From NCBI GenBank assembly GCA_018064695.1, contig JAGHUU010000223.1:1-7924 (forward strand): a stretch of DNA of 7,924 nt. Direction: 5' to 3'. This DNA comes from Candidatus Blautia equi. GTDB lineage: Bacteria > Bacillota > Clostridia > Lachnospirales > Lachnospiraceae. Under the pieces are notes generated by a model. It ran no database searches. It had not been told where the DNA came from and saw only the letters and a list, made by a program, of their open reading frames with translations. The translations under genes were made by a program, and so were the position numbers. Below, piece by piece: positions 1 through 5,118 of this stretch (position 1 is its first letter; every line of letters starts with the position of its first letter).

Positions 1-1022
1 GCGGTAGGGACCGTCTGTTTTACAGGGATCTTATAAGTGATGCCGTTTTTATCATACGGGCCGGAAACGCCGGTCTCCTCGTCATATCCCCGCACCGTGT
101 AAATATAGGTATCCCCGGGGATCATTGGGAATGAAGAAGATTTTTTATGGATAAAGCAGCTGTTGTCCGCTCCGTCTAATGTGGCGATCCTCTTCCAGTT
201 TCCGCCCGGCAGCTTGCTGTATACAAAATAGTTCGAGGCGCCTTTGATCTCCTCCCAGCTGAAAAGCACGGATTCACCGATCATGCGCACACCGGAAAGC
301 TTCGGCGCCGCCAGAGGCATTTTCACGCCGGGAGAAGTATAGCGGATCCAGCTGTAGCCATTCAGGTATGCATTATAGGCTCTGACCGTATAATAATACT
401 TCTCTCCGCTCTCCAGCGGATATTTGGTGCTGTTTTTGTGAGTATAAGTGAGGACATTCGGATCGGTCTTGCCGCATTTGATCCAGTTTCCGGTCTCAGT
501 CTTATAGTACACATAATAGTTGGTGGCTCCCACTGCCTTCTCCCAGCTGATGGTCACAGCCTTTCCGTTAGCGGAAATGTCTTTCAGCTTAGGCGTGTCA
601 GGATTGGTATATACCGTATATCCGGCAGGATCATAGGAGCTCCATACGCGGGATTTGCTGTTGTAGGCTCTGACCGTGTAGATATACTTCTGACCGTATG
701 TAACAGGGAACTGGGCGCCGGAATCGTGAACATACTGCGTGGTGGCAGGGATCGTAACGATTCCGGTCCATTTTCCGTTATCCTTCCGGTAGATCCTATA
801 GTGGGTTGCATTTTCCGCAGGCTTCCACTTCAGTACGATCCTTCCCGGGCTGGTCATTTTAATAGAGGTGACCTCCACCCTGGCAGGAATATTTGCCGGC
901 ATCGCAGCCGCACTTACCTCTGCTGTTCTTAAAAATACAACTGATGCAAGCAGAAGCATGCCAAACAGAAATGTAAGAAACAGCGAACTGACCTTTCTTT
1001 TATCTCTCTGTACTCTGACCAT
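1..1022 (-). CDS. Secreted Fn3-repeat protein, N-terminal part (runs off left edge)
   Basis: The frame is open from an ATG at 1022 to the left edge, giving 340 codons with no stop, so the C-terminus is missing. A GAGGG-type ribosome binding site lies about 9 nt before the ATG. Residues 1-10 are basic (MVRVQRDKRK) and 12-31 are hydrophobic, followed by VSAAA near 37-40: a Sec signal peptide. Three repeats of about 95 residues follow (about 46-138, 142-236 and 238-332). Each has the fibronectin-III pattern: a Trp in the first strands (W66, W160, W256), then GA-x-x-Y-x-V/I-Y, G-N/K-W, and a late Y-x-Y-T-V-R-A/G-Y. Such repeats usually act as spacers or binding modules in surface or secreted proteins of Bacillota; any catalytic or anchoring domain would lie beyond the window. 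The gene follows leuS on the same strand behind a terminator, and no convincing promoter of its own is visible. Specific function is unknown. Confidence 0.85.
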   Translation of the reverse strand, partial: MVRVQRDKRKVSSLFLTFLFGMLLLASVVFLRTAEVSAAAMPANIPARVEVTSIKMTSPGRIVLKWKPAENATHYRIYRKDNGKWTGIVTIPATTQYVHDSGAQFPVTYGQKYIYTVRAYNSKSRVWSSYDPAGYTVYTNPDTPKLKDISANGKAVTISWEKAVGATNYYVYYKTETGNWIKCGKTDPNVLTYTHKNSTKYPLESGEKYYYTVRAYNAYLNGYSWIRYTSPGVKMPLAAPKLSGVRMIGESVLFSWEEIKGASNYFVYSKLPGGNWKRIATLDGADNSCFIHKKSSSFPMIPGDTYIYTVRGYDEETGVSGPYDKNGITYKIPVKQTVPT

Positions 1023-1055
1023 CTTTTCTTCCCTCAAAACAAAAAACACAGATAT

Positions 1056-1095
1056 AGCAAAAAGGAGCGGAAGCATGATACTCTTCCACTCCTTT
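1056..1095 (-). terminator. Intrinsic terminator after leuS
   Basis: On the minus strand, AAAGGAGTGGAAG (1095-1083) pairs with CTTCCGCTCCTTT (1073-1061): 13 bp with one G-U wobble and a 9-nt loop. The 3' arm runs into a short run of five T. It lies 16 nt after the leuS stop and about 38 nt before the Fn3 gene start, so it should end most leuS transcripts. The T run is short and readthrough is possible. Confidence 0.75.
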
Positions 1096-1110
1096 CTAAC
1101 TTCATAAAGC

Positions 1111-3513
1111 TTATTTCACTACAAAGTTTACGATCTTGTTTGGAACATAGATCTCTTTCACGATATTCTTCTCACCGATGGCACGGATCACAAGGTCGTT
1201 AGCCTTTGCGATGGCAAGAACCTGATCTTTGTCTGCATCAGTTGGGATGACGATGGTGCTCTTCAGTTTACCGTTAACCTGAACACCGATCTCTTTGGTA
1301 GCATCCACTGCTTTTGCAGGATCAAACTGCGGCCATGCTGCAAGAGAGATAAAGCCTTCTCCGCCGAGCTCCTCCCACATTTCCTCGCATACATGAGGTG
1401 CGAATGGGCAGAGCAGTTTGATGAAGATCTTCAGGCTCTCTTTATCGATGGAGCCCATAGCGTAGATATCATTCAGAAGAGTCATCATGCTGGCGATGGC
1501 GGTATTGAACTTCATATCCTCAATATCAGAAGTTACCTTCTTGATGGTCTTATGAAGCTTGTTCTCCAGTTCAGCGGATGCAGGGCCGTCGGAAAGCTTC
1601 TCGGTCAGAGCTGCAACACGCTCAAGGAATCTCTTACATCCACGTACGGAGCTGTCGTTCCATGGAGTAGCTGCGCCGTAATCACCCATGAACAGGACGT
1701 AGGTTCTGAGGGTATCTGCACCAAACTCGTTTACGATATCCAGTGGGTCAATAACATTTCCCTTGGATTTACTCATCTTGTCGCCGTCAGGTCCAAGGAT
1801 CAAACCCTGTGCGGAACGTTTTGCGTATGGCTCAGGAGTATTTACTACACCGATGTCATACAGGAAATGATGCCAGAATCTGGAGTAGATCATATGTCTG
1901 GTAACGTGCTCCATACCGCCGTTGTACCAGTCTACAGGCATCCAGTAGTTGAGTTTCTCCTCAGCTGCAAGGAAATCGTCGTTCTTTGGATCGATGTATC
2001 TTAAGAAGTACCAGGAGGATCCTGCCCACTGCGGCATGGTGTCGGTCTCGCGCTTAGCGTCGCGTCCGCACTTAGGACACTTGCAGTTTACATAGGAATC
2101 GATCTTAGCCAGTGGGGACTCGCCCTCGCTGCCCGGTACAAAGTTCTCTACCTGTGGAAGACGAAGAGGCAGCTCCTCATAAGGAACAGCTACATCACCG
2201 CAGTACTCGCAGTGAACGATCGGGATAGGCTCACCCCAGTATCTCTGACGGGTGAATGCCCAGTCTTTCATCTTGTACTGTACGCCGGCTTTTCCAACGC
2301 CCATCTTCTCGATCTCTTCGATCATTCTCTTGATGGAGTCTTTCTTGTTGGTGAAGCCGTTCAGGAATCCGGAGTTGACCATCTCGCCGTCGCCGGTGTA
2401 TGCTTCCTCATCAATATTGCCGCCTTTGATAACCTCGATGATGTCTGCGCCGAAGGCCTTTGCAAAGTCGTAGTCACGCTGGTCATGTGCAGGTACTGCC
2501 ATGATAGCGCCGGTACCGTAACCCATCATTACATAGTCTGCAATGAAGATCGGGATCTGTTTGCCGTTGATTGGGTTGATACCCATAAGGCCTTCCAGTT
2601 TCACACCGGTCTTATCTTTTACAAGCTGGGTTCTCTCAAACTCAGTCTTCTTATTACATTCCTGTCGGTATGCTTTGATGGCATCCATGTTCCGGATCTT
2701 GTCGGCATACTTATCGATCATTGGATGCTCAGGAGCGATTACCATGAAAGTAACACCGAATAAGGTGTCAGGTCTGGTGGTGTATACCTGAAGCTTCTCA
2801 TCGATTCCCTCTACACCAAAGTCTACCAGAGCACCGGTGGATTTTCCGATCCAGTTCATCTGCTGCTGTTTGATGTTTTCAGGATAATCTACAAGGTCAA
2901 GACCTTCCAGAAGCTTGTCGGCATACTGGGTGATACGAAGGTACCATACGTCTTTGGATTTCTGTACTACATCGCTGTGGCAGATATCACATTTTCCACC
3001 CTGGCTGTCCTCGTTGGAAAGAACAACTTTACAGGATGGGCAGTAGTTAACCCATGCTTTGTCTCTGAAAGCAAGACCTTTCTCAAACATTTTAAGGAAG
3101 ATCCACTGGGTCCATTTGTAGTAGTCCTCCTGGGTGGTATCGATAACGCGCTCCCAGTCAAAGGAAAAGCCTACGCTTCTCATCTGCTCGGAGAATCTTT
3201 CGATGTTCTTATCGGTAATTACACGTGGATGGTTTCCGGTTTTGATGGCGTAGTTCTCAGCCGGAAGACCGAAGGCGTCAAATCCGATTGGGAAAAGGAC
3301 ATTGTAGCCCTCCATACGGCGTTTTCTGGAAACTACCTCGATACTGGAATAAGCTTTAATATGACCTACGTGCATTCCGGCACCACTTGGGTATGGGAAC
3401 TCAACAAGACCATAGAATTTTGGCTTATCGGATCCGTCTACGGCACGGAAGATCTTCTCTTCTTCCCATTTTGCCTGCCACTTGCTTTCGATTCGCTTAA
3501 AATTATGTTTCAT
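1111..3513 (-). CDS. leuS: Leucyl-tRNA synthetase
   Basis: Cytoplasmic class I aminoacyl-tRNA synthetase that charges tRNA-Leu with leucine using ATP, with post-transfer editing. It is complete at 800 residues, the length seen in B. subtilis-type enzymes. Visible signatures are the HIGH-class motif HVGH at 48-51; a zinc-binding pair CPSC/CDIC (C158, C161, C175, C178); the CP1 editing domain with TTRPDTL (245-251) and GYGTGAIMAVPAHDQRD (331-347, including the conserved HDxRD Asp); further cysteine pairs C435/C438 and C479/C482; WAGSSWYFLRY (497-507); and KMSKSKGNV (579-587). Only a few residues separate the QGLILG stretch from KMSKS, so the long leucine-specific insert of E. coli LeuRS is absent, as in other Gram-positive enzymes. 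The anticodon-binding and C-terminal domains follow. The start is fixed by AAGGAG (3523-3528) 9 nt before the ATG. A tRNA-Leu gene lies upstream on the same strand. No frameshift or lost catalytic motif is seen. Confidence 0.98.
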   Translation of the reverse strand: MKHNFKRIESKWQAKWEEEKIFRAVDGSDKPKFYGLVEFPYPSGAGMHVGHIKAYSSIEVVSRKRRMEGYNVLFPIGFDAFGLPAENYAIKTGNHPRVITDKNIERFSEQMRSVGFSFDWERVIDTTQEDYYKWTQWIFLKMFEKGLAFRDKAWVNYCPSCKVVLSNEDSQGGKCDICHSDVVQKSKDVWYLRITQYADKLLEGLDLVDYPENIKQQQMNWIGKSTGALVDFGVEGIDEKLQVYTTRPDTLFGVTFMVIAPEHPMIDKYADKIRNMDAIKAYRQECNKKTEFERTQLVKDKTGVKLEGLMGINPINGKQIPIFIADYVMMGYGTGAIMAVPAHDQRDYDFAKAFGADIIEVIKGGNIDEEAYTGDGEMVNSGFLNGFTNKKDSIKRMIEEIEKMGVGKAGVQYKMKDWAFTRQRYWGEPIPIVHCEYCGDVAVPYEELPLRLPQVENFVPGSEGESPLAKIDSYVNCKCPKCGRDAKRETDTMPQWAGSSWYFLRYIDPKNDDFLAAEEKLNYWMPVDWYNGGMEHVTRHMIYSRFWHHFLYDIGVVNTPEPYAKRSAQGLILGPDGDKMSKSKGNVIDPLDIVNEFGADTLRTYVLFMGDYGAATPWNDSSVRGCKRFLERVAALTEKLSDGPASAELENKLHKTIKKVTSDIEDMKFNTAIASMMTLLNDIYAMGSIDKESLKIFIKLLCPFAPHVCEEMWEELGGEGFISLAAWPQFDPAKAVDATKEIGVQVNGKLKSTIVIPTDADKDQVLAIAKANDLVIRAIGEKNIVKEIYVPNKIVNFVVK

Positions 3514-3548
3514 TGGAACTCTCTCCTTCCTGAAAAATCACTTGAAAA

Positions 3549-3554
3549 ATTATA
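3549..3554 (-). promoter_or_regulatory. Probable -10 box of the leuS promoter
   Basis: The minus strand reads TATAAT here, which would start transcription near 3542, about 28 nt before the leuS ATG. No good -35 is visible: the hexamer at 17-nt spacing is TCTTTG and lies in the arm of the adjacent hairpin. The promoter may be weak, activator-dependent, or not the only one. Confidence 0.5.
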
Positions 3555-3571
3555 TCGGCAGAATAATAGAA

Positions 3572-3698
3572 CAAAGAGTGCTCTGCACTCTTTGCGTGCT
3601 GACGCACGCAAGCTTCAGCTTGCAAATTTCCACTGTGCGTCAGTCACATCCCGCCCGGAGGGCTCTTTTATGTCATAGGAATTTCCTATGACATAAAA
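3572..3698 (-). repeat. Hairpin-dense element upstream of leuS, possibly a dispersed repeat or structured leader
   Basis: This 127-bp stretch has no protein-coding content but is almost wholly made of inverted repeats. They are: 3572-3581 with 3585-3594 (10 bp, loop of 3); 3592-3599 with 3604-3611 (8 bp, loop of 4); 3608-3613 with 3618-3623 (6 bp, loop of 4); 3599-3607 with 3635-3643 (9 bp, enclosing the previous one); a GC-rich GCCC/GGGC hairpin near 3653-3663; and the palindrome 3666-3698. The second and fourth use the same bases, so they exclude each other. It lies between the tRNA-Leu terminator and the leuS -10 box. It could be a palindromic mobile repeat family or a regulatory leader if transcription enters from upstream. 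I recognise no named RNA family. Confidence 0.6.
3666..3698. repeat. Perfect 33-nt palindrome
   Basis: TTTTATGTCATAGGAA (3666-3681) and its exact reverse complement (3683-3698) are separated by one base. Neither side gives the usual terminator layout, because the stem is followed by A-rich rather than T-rich sequence in both directions. Its right end overlaps the T tract of the tRNA terminator. It could be a protein-binding site, a repeat end, or a stable RNA hairpin. Confidence 0.8.
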
Positions 3699-3726
3699 AA
3701 AGCCTGTACCCAACTGGATACAGGCT
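3695..3726 (-). terminator. Intrinsic terminator of the first tRNA-Leu gene
   Basis: On the minus strand, AGCCTGTATCC pairs with GGGTACAGGCT around an AGTT loop (11 bp, one wobble), followed by six further T. It begins 5 nt after the tRNA 3' end. Confidence 0.9.
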
Positions 3727-3729
3727 ATC

Positions 3730-3828
3730 CATGCGGAAGATGGGACTTGAACCCACACAAGCGCAATGCTTACAAGATCCTTAGTCTTGCTCGTCTGCCA
3801 GTTCCGACACTTCCGCATATCGCATTTC
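3730..3828. repeat. 99-bp direct repeat, copy 1 (tRNA-Leu plus short flanks)
   Basis: Identical base for base to 4870-4968 and in the same orientation. Identity covers the tRNA gene, 2 bp beyond its 3' end and 12 bp before its 5' end, then stops sharply. Confidence 0.95.
3732..3816 (-). tRNA. tRNA-Leu (anticodon AAG), copy 1
   Basis: An 85-nt class II tRNA. The acceptor arms are GCGGAAG and CTTCCGC with discriminator A; the D loop holds CTGGCAGA; the anticodon stem CAAGA/TCTTG encloses the loop CTAAGGA, giving AAG at 34-36. A long variable arm (AAGC/GCTT) and T arm GTGGG-TTCAAGT-CCCAT follow. The long variable arm and A73 fit leucine. The 3' CCA is not encoded and must be added by the CCA enzyme. 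It is identical to the copy at 4872-4956 and lies upstream of leuS on the same strand. AAG would read CTT, and more codons if A34 is deaminated to inosine. Confidence 0.97.
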
Positions 3829-3865
3829 AATTGGGATTCTTTTTCTTTTCCCCGCGACAAAAGTG

Positions 3866-3894
3866 AGTATACCAACTTCATGTGGGATTGTCAA
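3866..3894 (-). promoter_or_regulatory. Promoter of tRNA-Leu copy 1
   Basis: The minus strand has a perfect TTGACA (3894-3889), a 17-nt spacer and TATACT (3871-3866). An A-rich, UP-like stretch precedes the -35, and GTCGCGGGG, a GC-rich discriminator, follows the -10. These are typical of strong stable-RNA promoters under growth-rate control. Transcription should start near 3859, about 43 nt before the mature tRNA. Confidence 0.9.
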
Positions 3895-3937
3895 TCACTT
3901 TTTTATAATTATGCAAATTTTTTCTGCCGGAATTATC

Positions 3938-3966
3938 TTGTCATACTTCTGTTTTCTGCATATAAT
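3938..3966 (+). promoter_or_regulatory. Promoter of the TSUP gene
   Basis: TTGTCA (3938-3943), a 17-nt spacer and a perfect TATAAT (3961-3966). The start near 3973 gives a leader of about 45 nt before the ATG at 4019. It is divergent from the tRNA promoter, with 43 bp between the two -35 boxes. Confidence 0.85.
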
Positions 3967-4003
3967 CTAAAACGGTTCGGAAATACATGTTTTACTATAT
4001 AAT

Positions 4004-4009
4004 AAGGAG
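4004..4009 (+). promoter_or_regulatory. Ribosome binding site that decides the TSUP start
   Basis: AAGGAG lies 9 nt before the ATG at 4019 but only 3 nt before the in-frame TTG at 4013. The ATG at 4019 is therefore preferred; the ATG at 4022 (12 nt) is a weaker alternative. Confidence 0.85.
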
Positions 4010-4018
4010 ATATTGTTT

Positions 4019-4765
4019 ATGATGACTTATCTGATTGTCTGCCCCATGGTCTTTCTGGCAGGTTTTATTGATGCCATTGCCGGCGGCGGCGGACTCATTT
4101 CTCTTCCGGCCTTTATGTTTGCCGGGCTTCCCGTGCATAATGCCATAGCCACCAATAAAATGAGTTCCACCATGGGAACCTCCCTGGCCACCTTCAAGCT
4201 TGCCAAAGGCGGCTTCATTCCCTGGAAGCAGGTTCTCTTTTCCATCATAGGTGCTGTGATCGGCTCCTCCTTCGGTGCCAGATGCGCGCTGCTGGTGGAT
4301 GATTATTATTTCAAGATCACCATGCTGGTGGTGCTTCCGCTTGTAGCTGCCTATGTCCTCTTTGGAAAGGGCATGCAGAAGGAGTACGAGCCATATCCTC
4401 TTAAAAAGACCATGCTGCTCAGCACCGTCATTGCGCTGGTAGTTGGTGTTTATGATGGTTTTTACGGACCGGGAACCGGTACCTTCCTGCTGCTCCTGCT
4501 CACCACTGTGGCACATGTAAGCTTAAAGCACGCAAACGGTCACACCAAGGCCATCAACCTGACTACAAACATCTCTGCCCTCTCTGTTTATCTGGTAAGC
4601 GGCAAGGTGCTGCTGCCCCTTGGCATCATTGCCGGATGCTTCAACATTGCCGGTAACTACCTGGGCATCACCCTTTTCACCACTAAGGGCACCAAGATCG
4701 TACGTCCATTTATGCTTGTGGTTCTGACCATCTTCTTTATCAAGGTCCTCACAGAGGTTCTTTAA
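4019..4765 (+). CDS. TauE/SafE (TSUP) family membrane transporter
   Basis: A 248-residue polytopic membrane protein, the usual length of the family (DUF81/TauE). Two homologous halves are visible. The first has AGFIDAIAGGGGLISLP (14-30) and NKMSSTMGT (46-54). The second has GVYDGFYGPGTGTF (143-156) and KAINLTTNIS (177-186). Hydrophobic segments lie near 4-35, 70-92, 98-116, 131-148, 154-168, 186-220 and 229-247, consistent with seven or eight helices. TSUP proteins are thought to export or import small organic anions or sulfur compounds such as sulfite, sulfoacetate or sulfonates; the substrate here cannot be assigned, since no sulfur gene is adjacent. It is monocistronic, with its own promoter and terminator, on the opposite strand to the two identical tRNA-Leu genes that flank it. 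Confidence 0.93.
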   Translation: MMTYLIVCPMVFLAGFIDAIAGGGGLISLPAFMFAGLPVHNAIATNKMSSTMGTSLATFKLAKGGFIPWKQVLFSIIGAVIGSSFGARCALLVDDYYFKITMLVVLPLVAAYVLFGKGMQKEYEPYPLKKTMLLSTVIALVVGVYDGFYGPGTGTFLLLLLTTVAHVSLKHANGHTKAINLTTNISALSVYLVSGKVLLPLGIIAGCFNIAGNYLGITLFTTKGTKIVRPFMLVVLTIFFIKVLTEVL

Positions 4766-4771
4766 AACGGC

Positions 4772-4812
4772 AAAGCGTCTGCAGTGATCCGTCACCTCGC
4801 AGGCGCTTTTTT
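4772..4812 (+). terminator. Intrinsic terminator of the TSUP gene
   Basis: AAAGCGTCTGC (4772-4782) pairs with GCAGGCGCTTT (4799-4809), 11 bp with one wobble, followed by more T. The apical region contains a small inner stem, GTGA/TCAC. It starts 6 nt after the stop codon. Confidence 0.9.
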
Positions 4813-4833
4813 CATGCGTTTTATTTAAGAAAC

Positions 4834-4865
4834 AAAAAAAGAGCTAAGCTGTTAAGCTTAACTCT
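4834..4865 (-). terminator. Intrinsic terminator of the second tRNA-Leu gene
   Basis: On the minus strand, AGAGTTAAGC pairs with GCTTAGCTCT (10 bp, one wobble) around a TTAACA loop, followed by a run of T to 4834. It starts 6 nt past the tRNA 3' end and is unrelated in sequence to the terminator of copy 1. Confidence 0.9.
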
Positions 4866-4869
4866 TAGT

Positions 4870-4968
4870 CATGCGGAAGATGGGACTTGAACCCACACAA
4901 GCGCAATGCTTACAAGATCCTTAGTCTTGCTCGTCTGCCAGTTCCGACACTTCCGCATATCGCATTTC
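4870..4968. repeat. 99-bp direct repeat, copy 2 (tRNA-Leu plus short flanks)
   Basis: Exact match of 3730-3828 in the same orientation, offset 1140 bp, with 1041 bp including the TSUP gene between the copies. Confidence 0.95.
4872..4956 (-). tRNA. tRNA-Leu (anticodon AAG), copy 2
   Basis: Sequence-identical to the tRNA at 3732-3816: acceptor GCGGAAG/CTTCCGC, anticodon loop CTAAGGA, long variable arm, TTCAAGT loop, and no encoded CCA. It has its own promoter and terminator, whose sequences differ from those of copy 1, so it is an independent transcription unit and not part of a tandem tRNA operon. Confidence 0.97.
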
Positions 4969-4996
4969 CGGGAGGCTCTCCCTCGCGACAAGAGAT

Positions 4997-5025
4997 ACTA
5001 TATCAAACTCGTTTCCAAAAGTCAA
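4997..5025 (-). promoter_or_regulatory. Promoter of tRNA-Leu copy 2
   Basis: The minus strand has TTGACT (5025-5020), a 17-nt spacer and TATAGT (5002-4997). Upstream, to about 5046, lies a long A tract that resembles an UP element. GTCGCGAGG follows the -10 as a GC-rich discriminator. Architecture and several blocks (AAAAAAGTGATTGAC, TTGTCGCG) are shared with the copy 1 promoter although the rest of the region has diverged. Confidence 0.9.
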
Positions 5026-5046
5026 TCACTTTTTTTATTTTTTTTA

Positions 5047-5076
5047 TTGTACTTTATACTCTGCATTCAGTATAAT
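5047..5076 (+). promoter_or_regulatory. Promoter of the LysR-type regulator gene
   Basis: TTGTAC (5047-5052), an 18-nt spacer and a perfect TATAAT (5071-5076). The start near 5083 leaves a leader of about 36 nt before the ATG at 5119. It faces away from the tRNA promoter, with only 21 bp between the two -35 boxes. Confidence 0.75.
5054..5075. promoter_or_regulatory. Candidate operator: inverted repeat in the regulator's own promoter
   Basis: TTATACT (5054-5060) and AGTATAA (5069-5075) are exact inverted repeats around 8 nt. The dyad fills the spacer and overlaps the -10 box. LysR-type proteins often bind AT-rich dyads near their own promoter and autoregulate. The geometry is not the classical T-N11-A box, so this is a candidate only. 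Confidence 0.4.
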
Positions 5077-5104
5077 AATCGGAGAGAAAAACTCTGAATT
5101 ATGA

Positions 5105-5110
5105 ACGGAG
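5105..5110 (+). promoter_or_regulatory. Ribosome binding site that decides the regulator start
   Basis: ACGGAG lies 8 nt before the ATG at 5119. The in-frame ATG at 5101 has only GGAGAG 14 nt away and would add six residues (MNGAYY) before the usual LysR start. Confidence 0.7.
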
Positions 5111-5118
5111 CATACTAT

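Noticed and set aside
438..932. A 164-codon plus-strand open frame opposite the Fn3 gene
   Set aside because: The minus-strand frame gives coherent repeated Fn3 domains and a signal peptide; the plus-strand frame does not resemble a protein family.
1034..1105. A 23-residue minus-strand open frame between leuS and the Fn3 gene
   Set aside because: It starts inside the terminator region with no ribosome binding site and its coding bases are the terminator hairpin; likely chance.
1393..2763. Other long plus-strand open frames opposite leuS (1393-2004, 2212-2763)
   Set aside because: They lie wholly inside leuS, lack ribosome binding sites and family-like sequence, and are shadows.
2977..3678. 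A 233-codon open frame on the plus strand opposite the 5' part of leuS
   Set aside because: It is antisense to a clear leuS, has no recognisable domain and ends in the hairpin element; leuS codon bias on the other strand explains the open frame.
3572..3698. CRISPR array or insertion sequence
   Set aside because: The inverted repeats differ from one another, are not regularly spaced with unique spacers, and no transposase is nearby.
3514..3731. T-box riboswitch before leuS
   Set aside because: No AGGGTGGnACCGCG-like motif or Stem I pattern could be found on the minus strand.
4013..4765. TTG start at 4013 for the TSUP protein
   Set aside because: It is only 3 nt from the AAGGAG; the ATG at 4019 has the correct 9-nt spacing.
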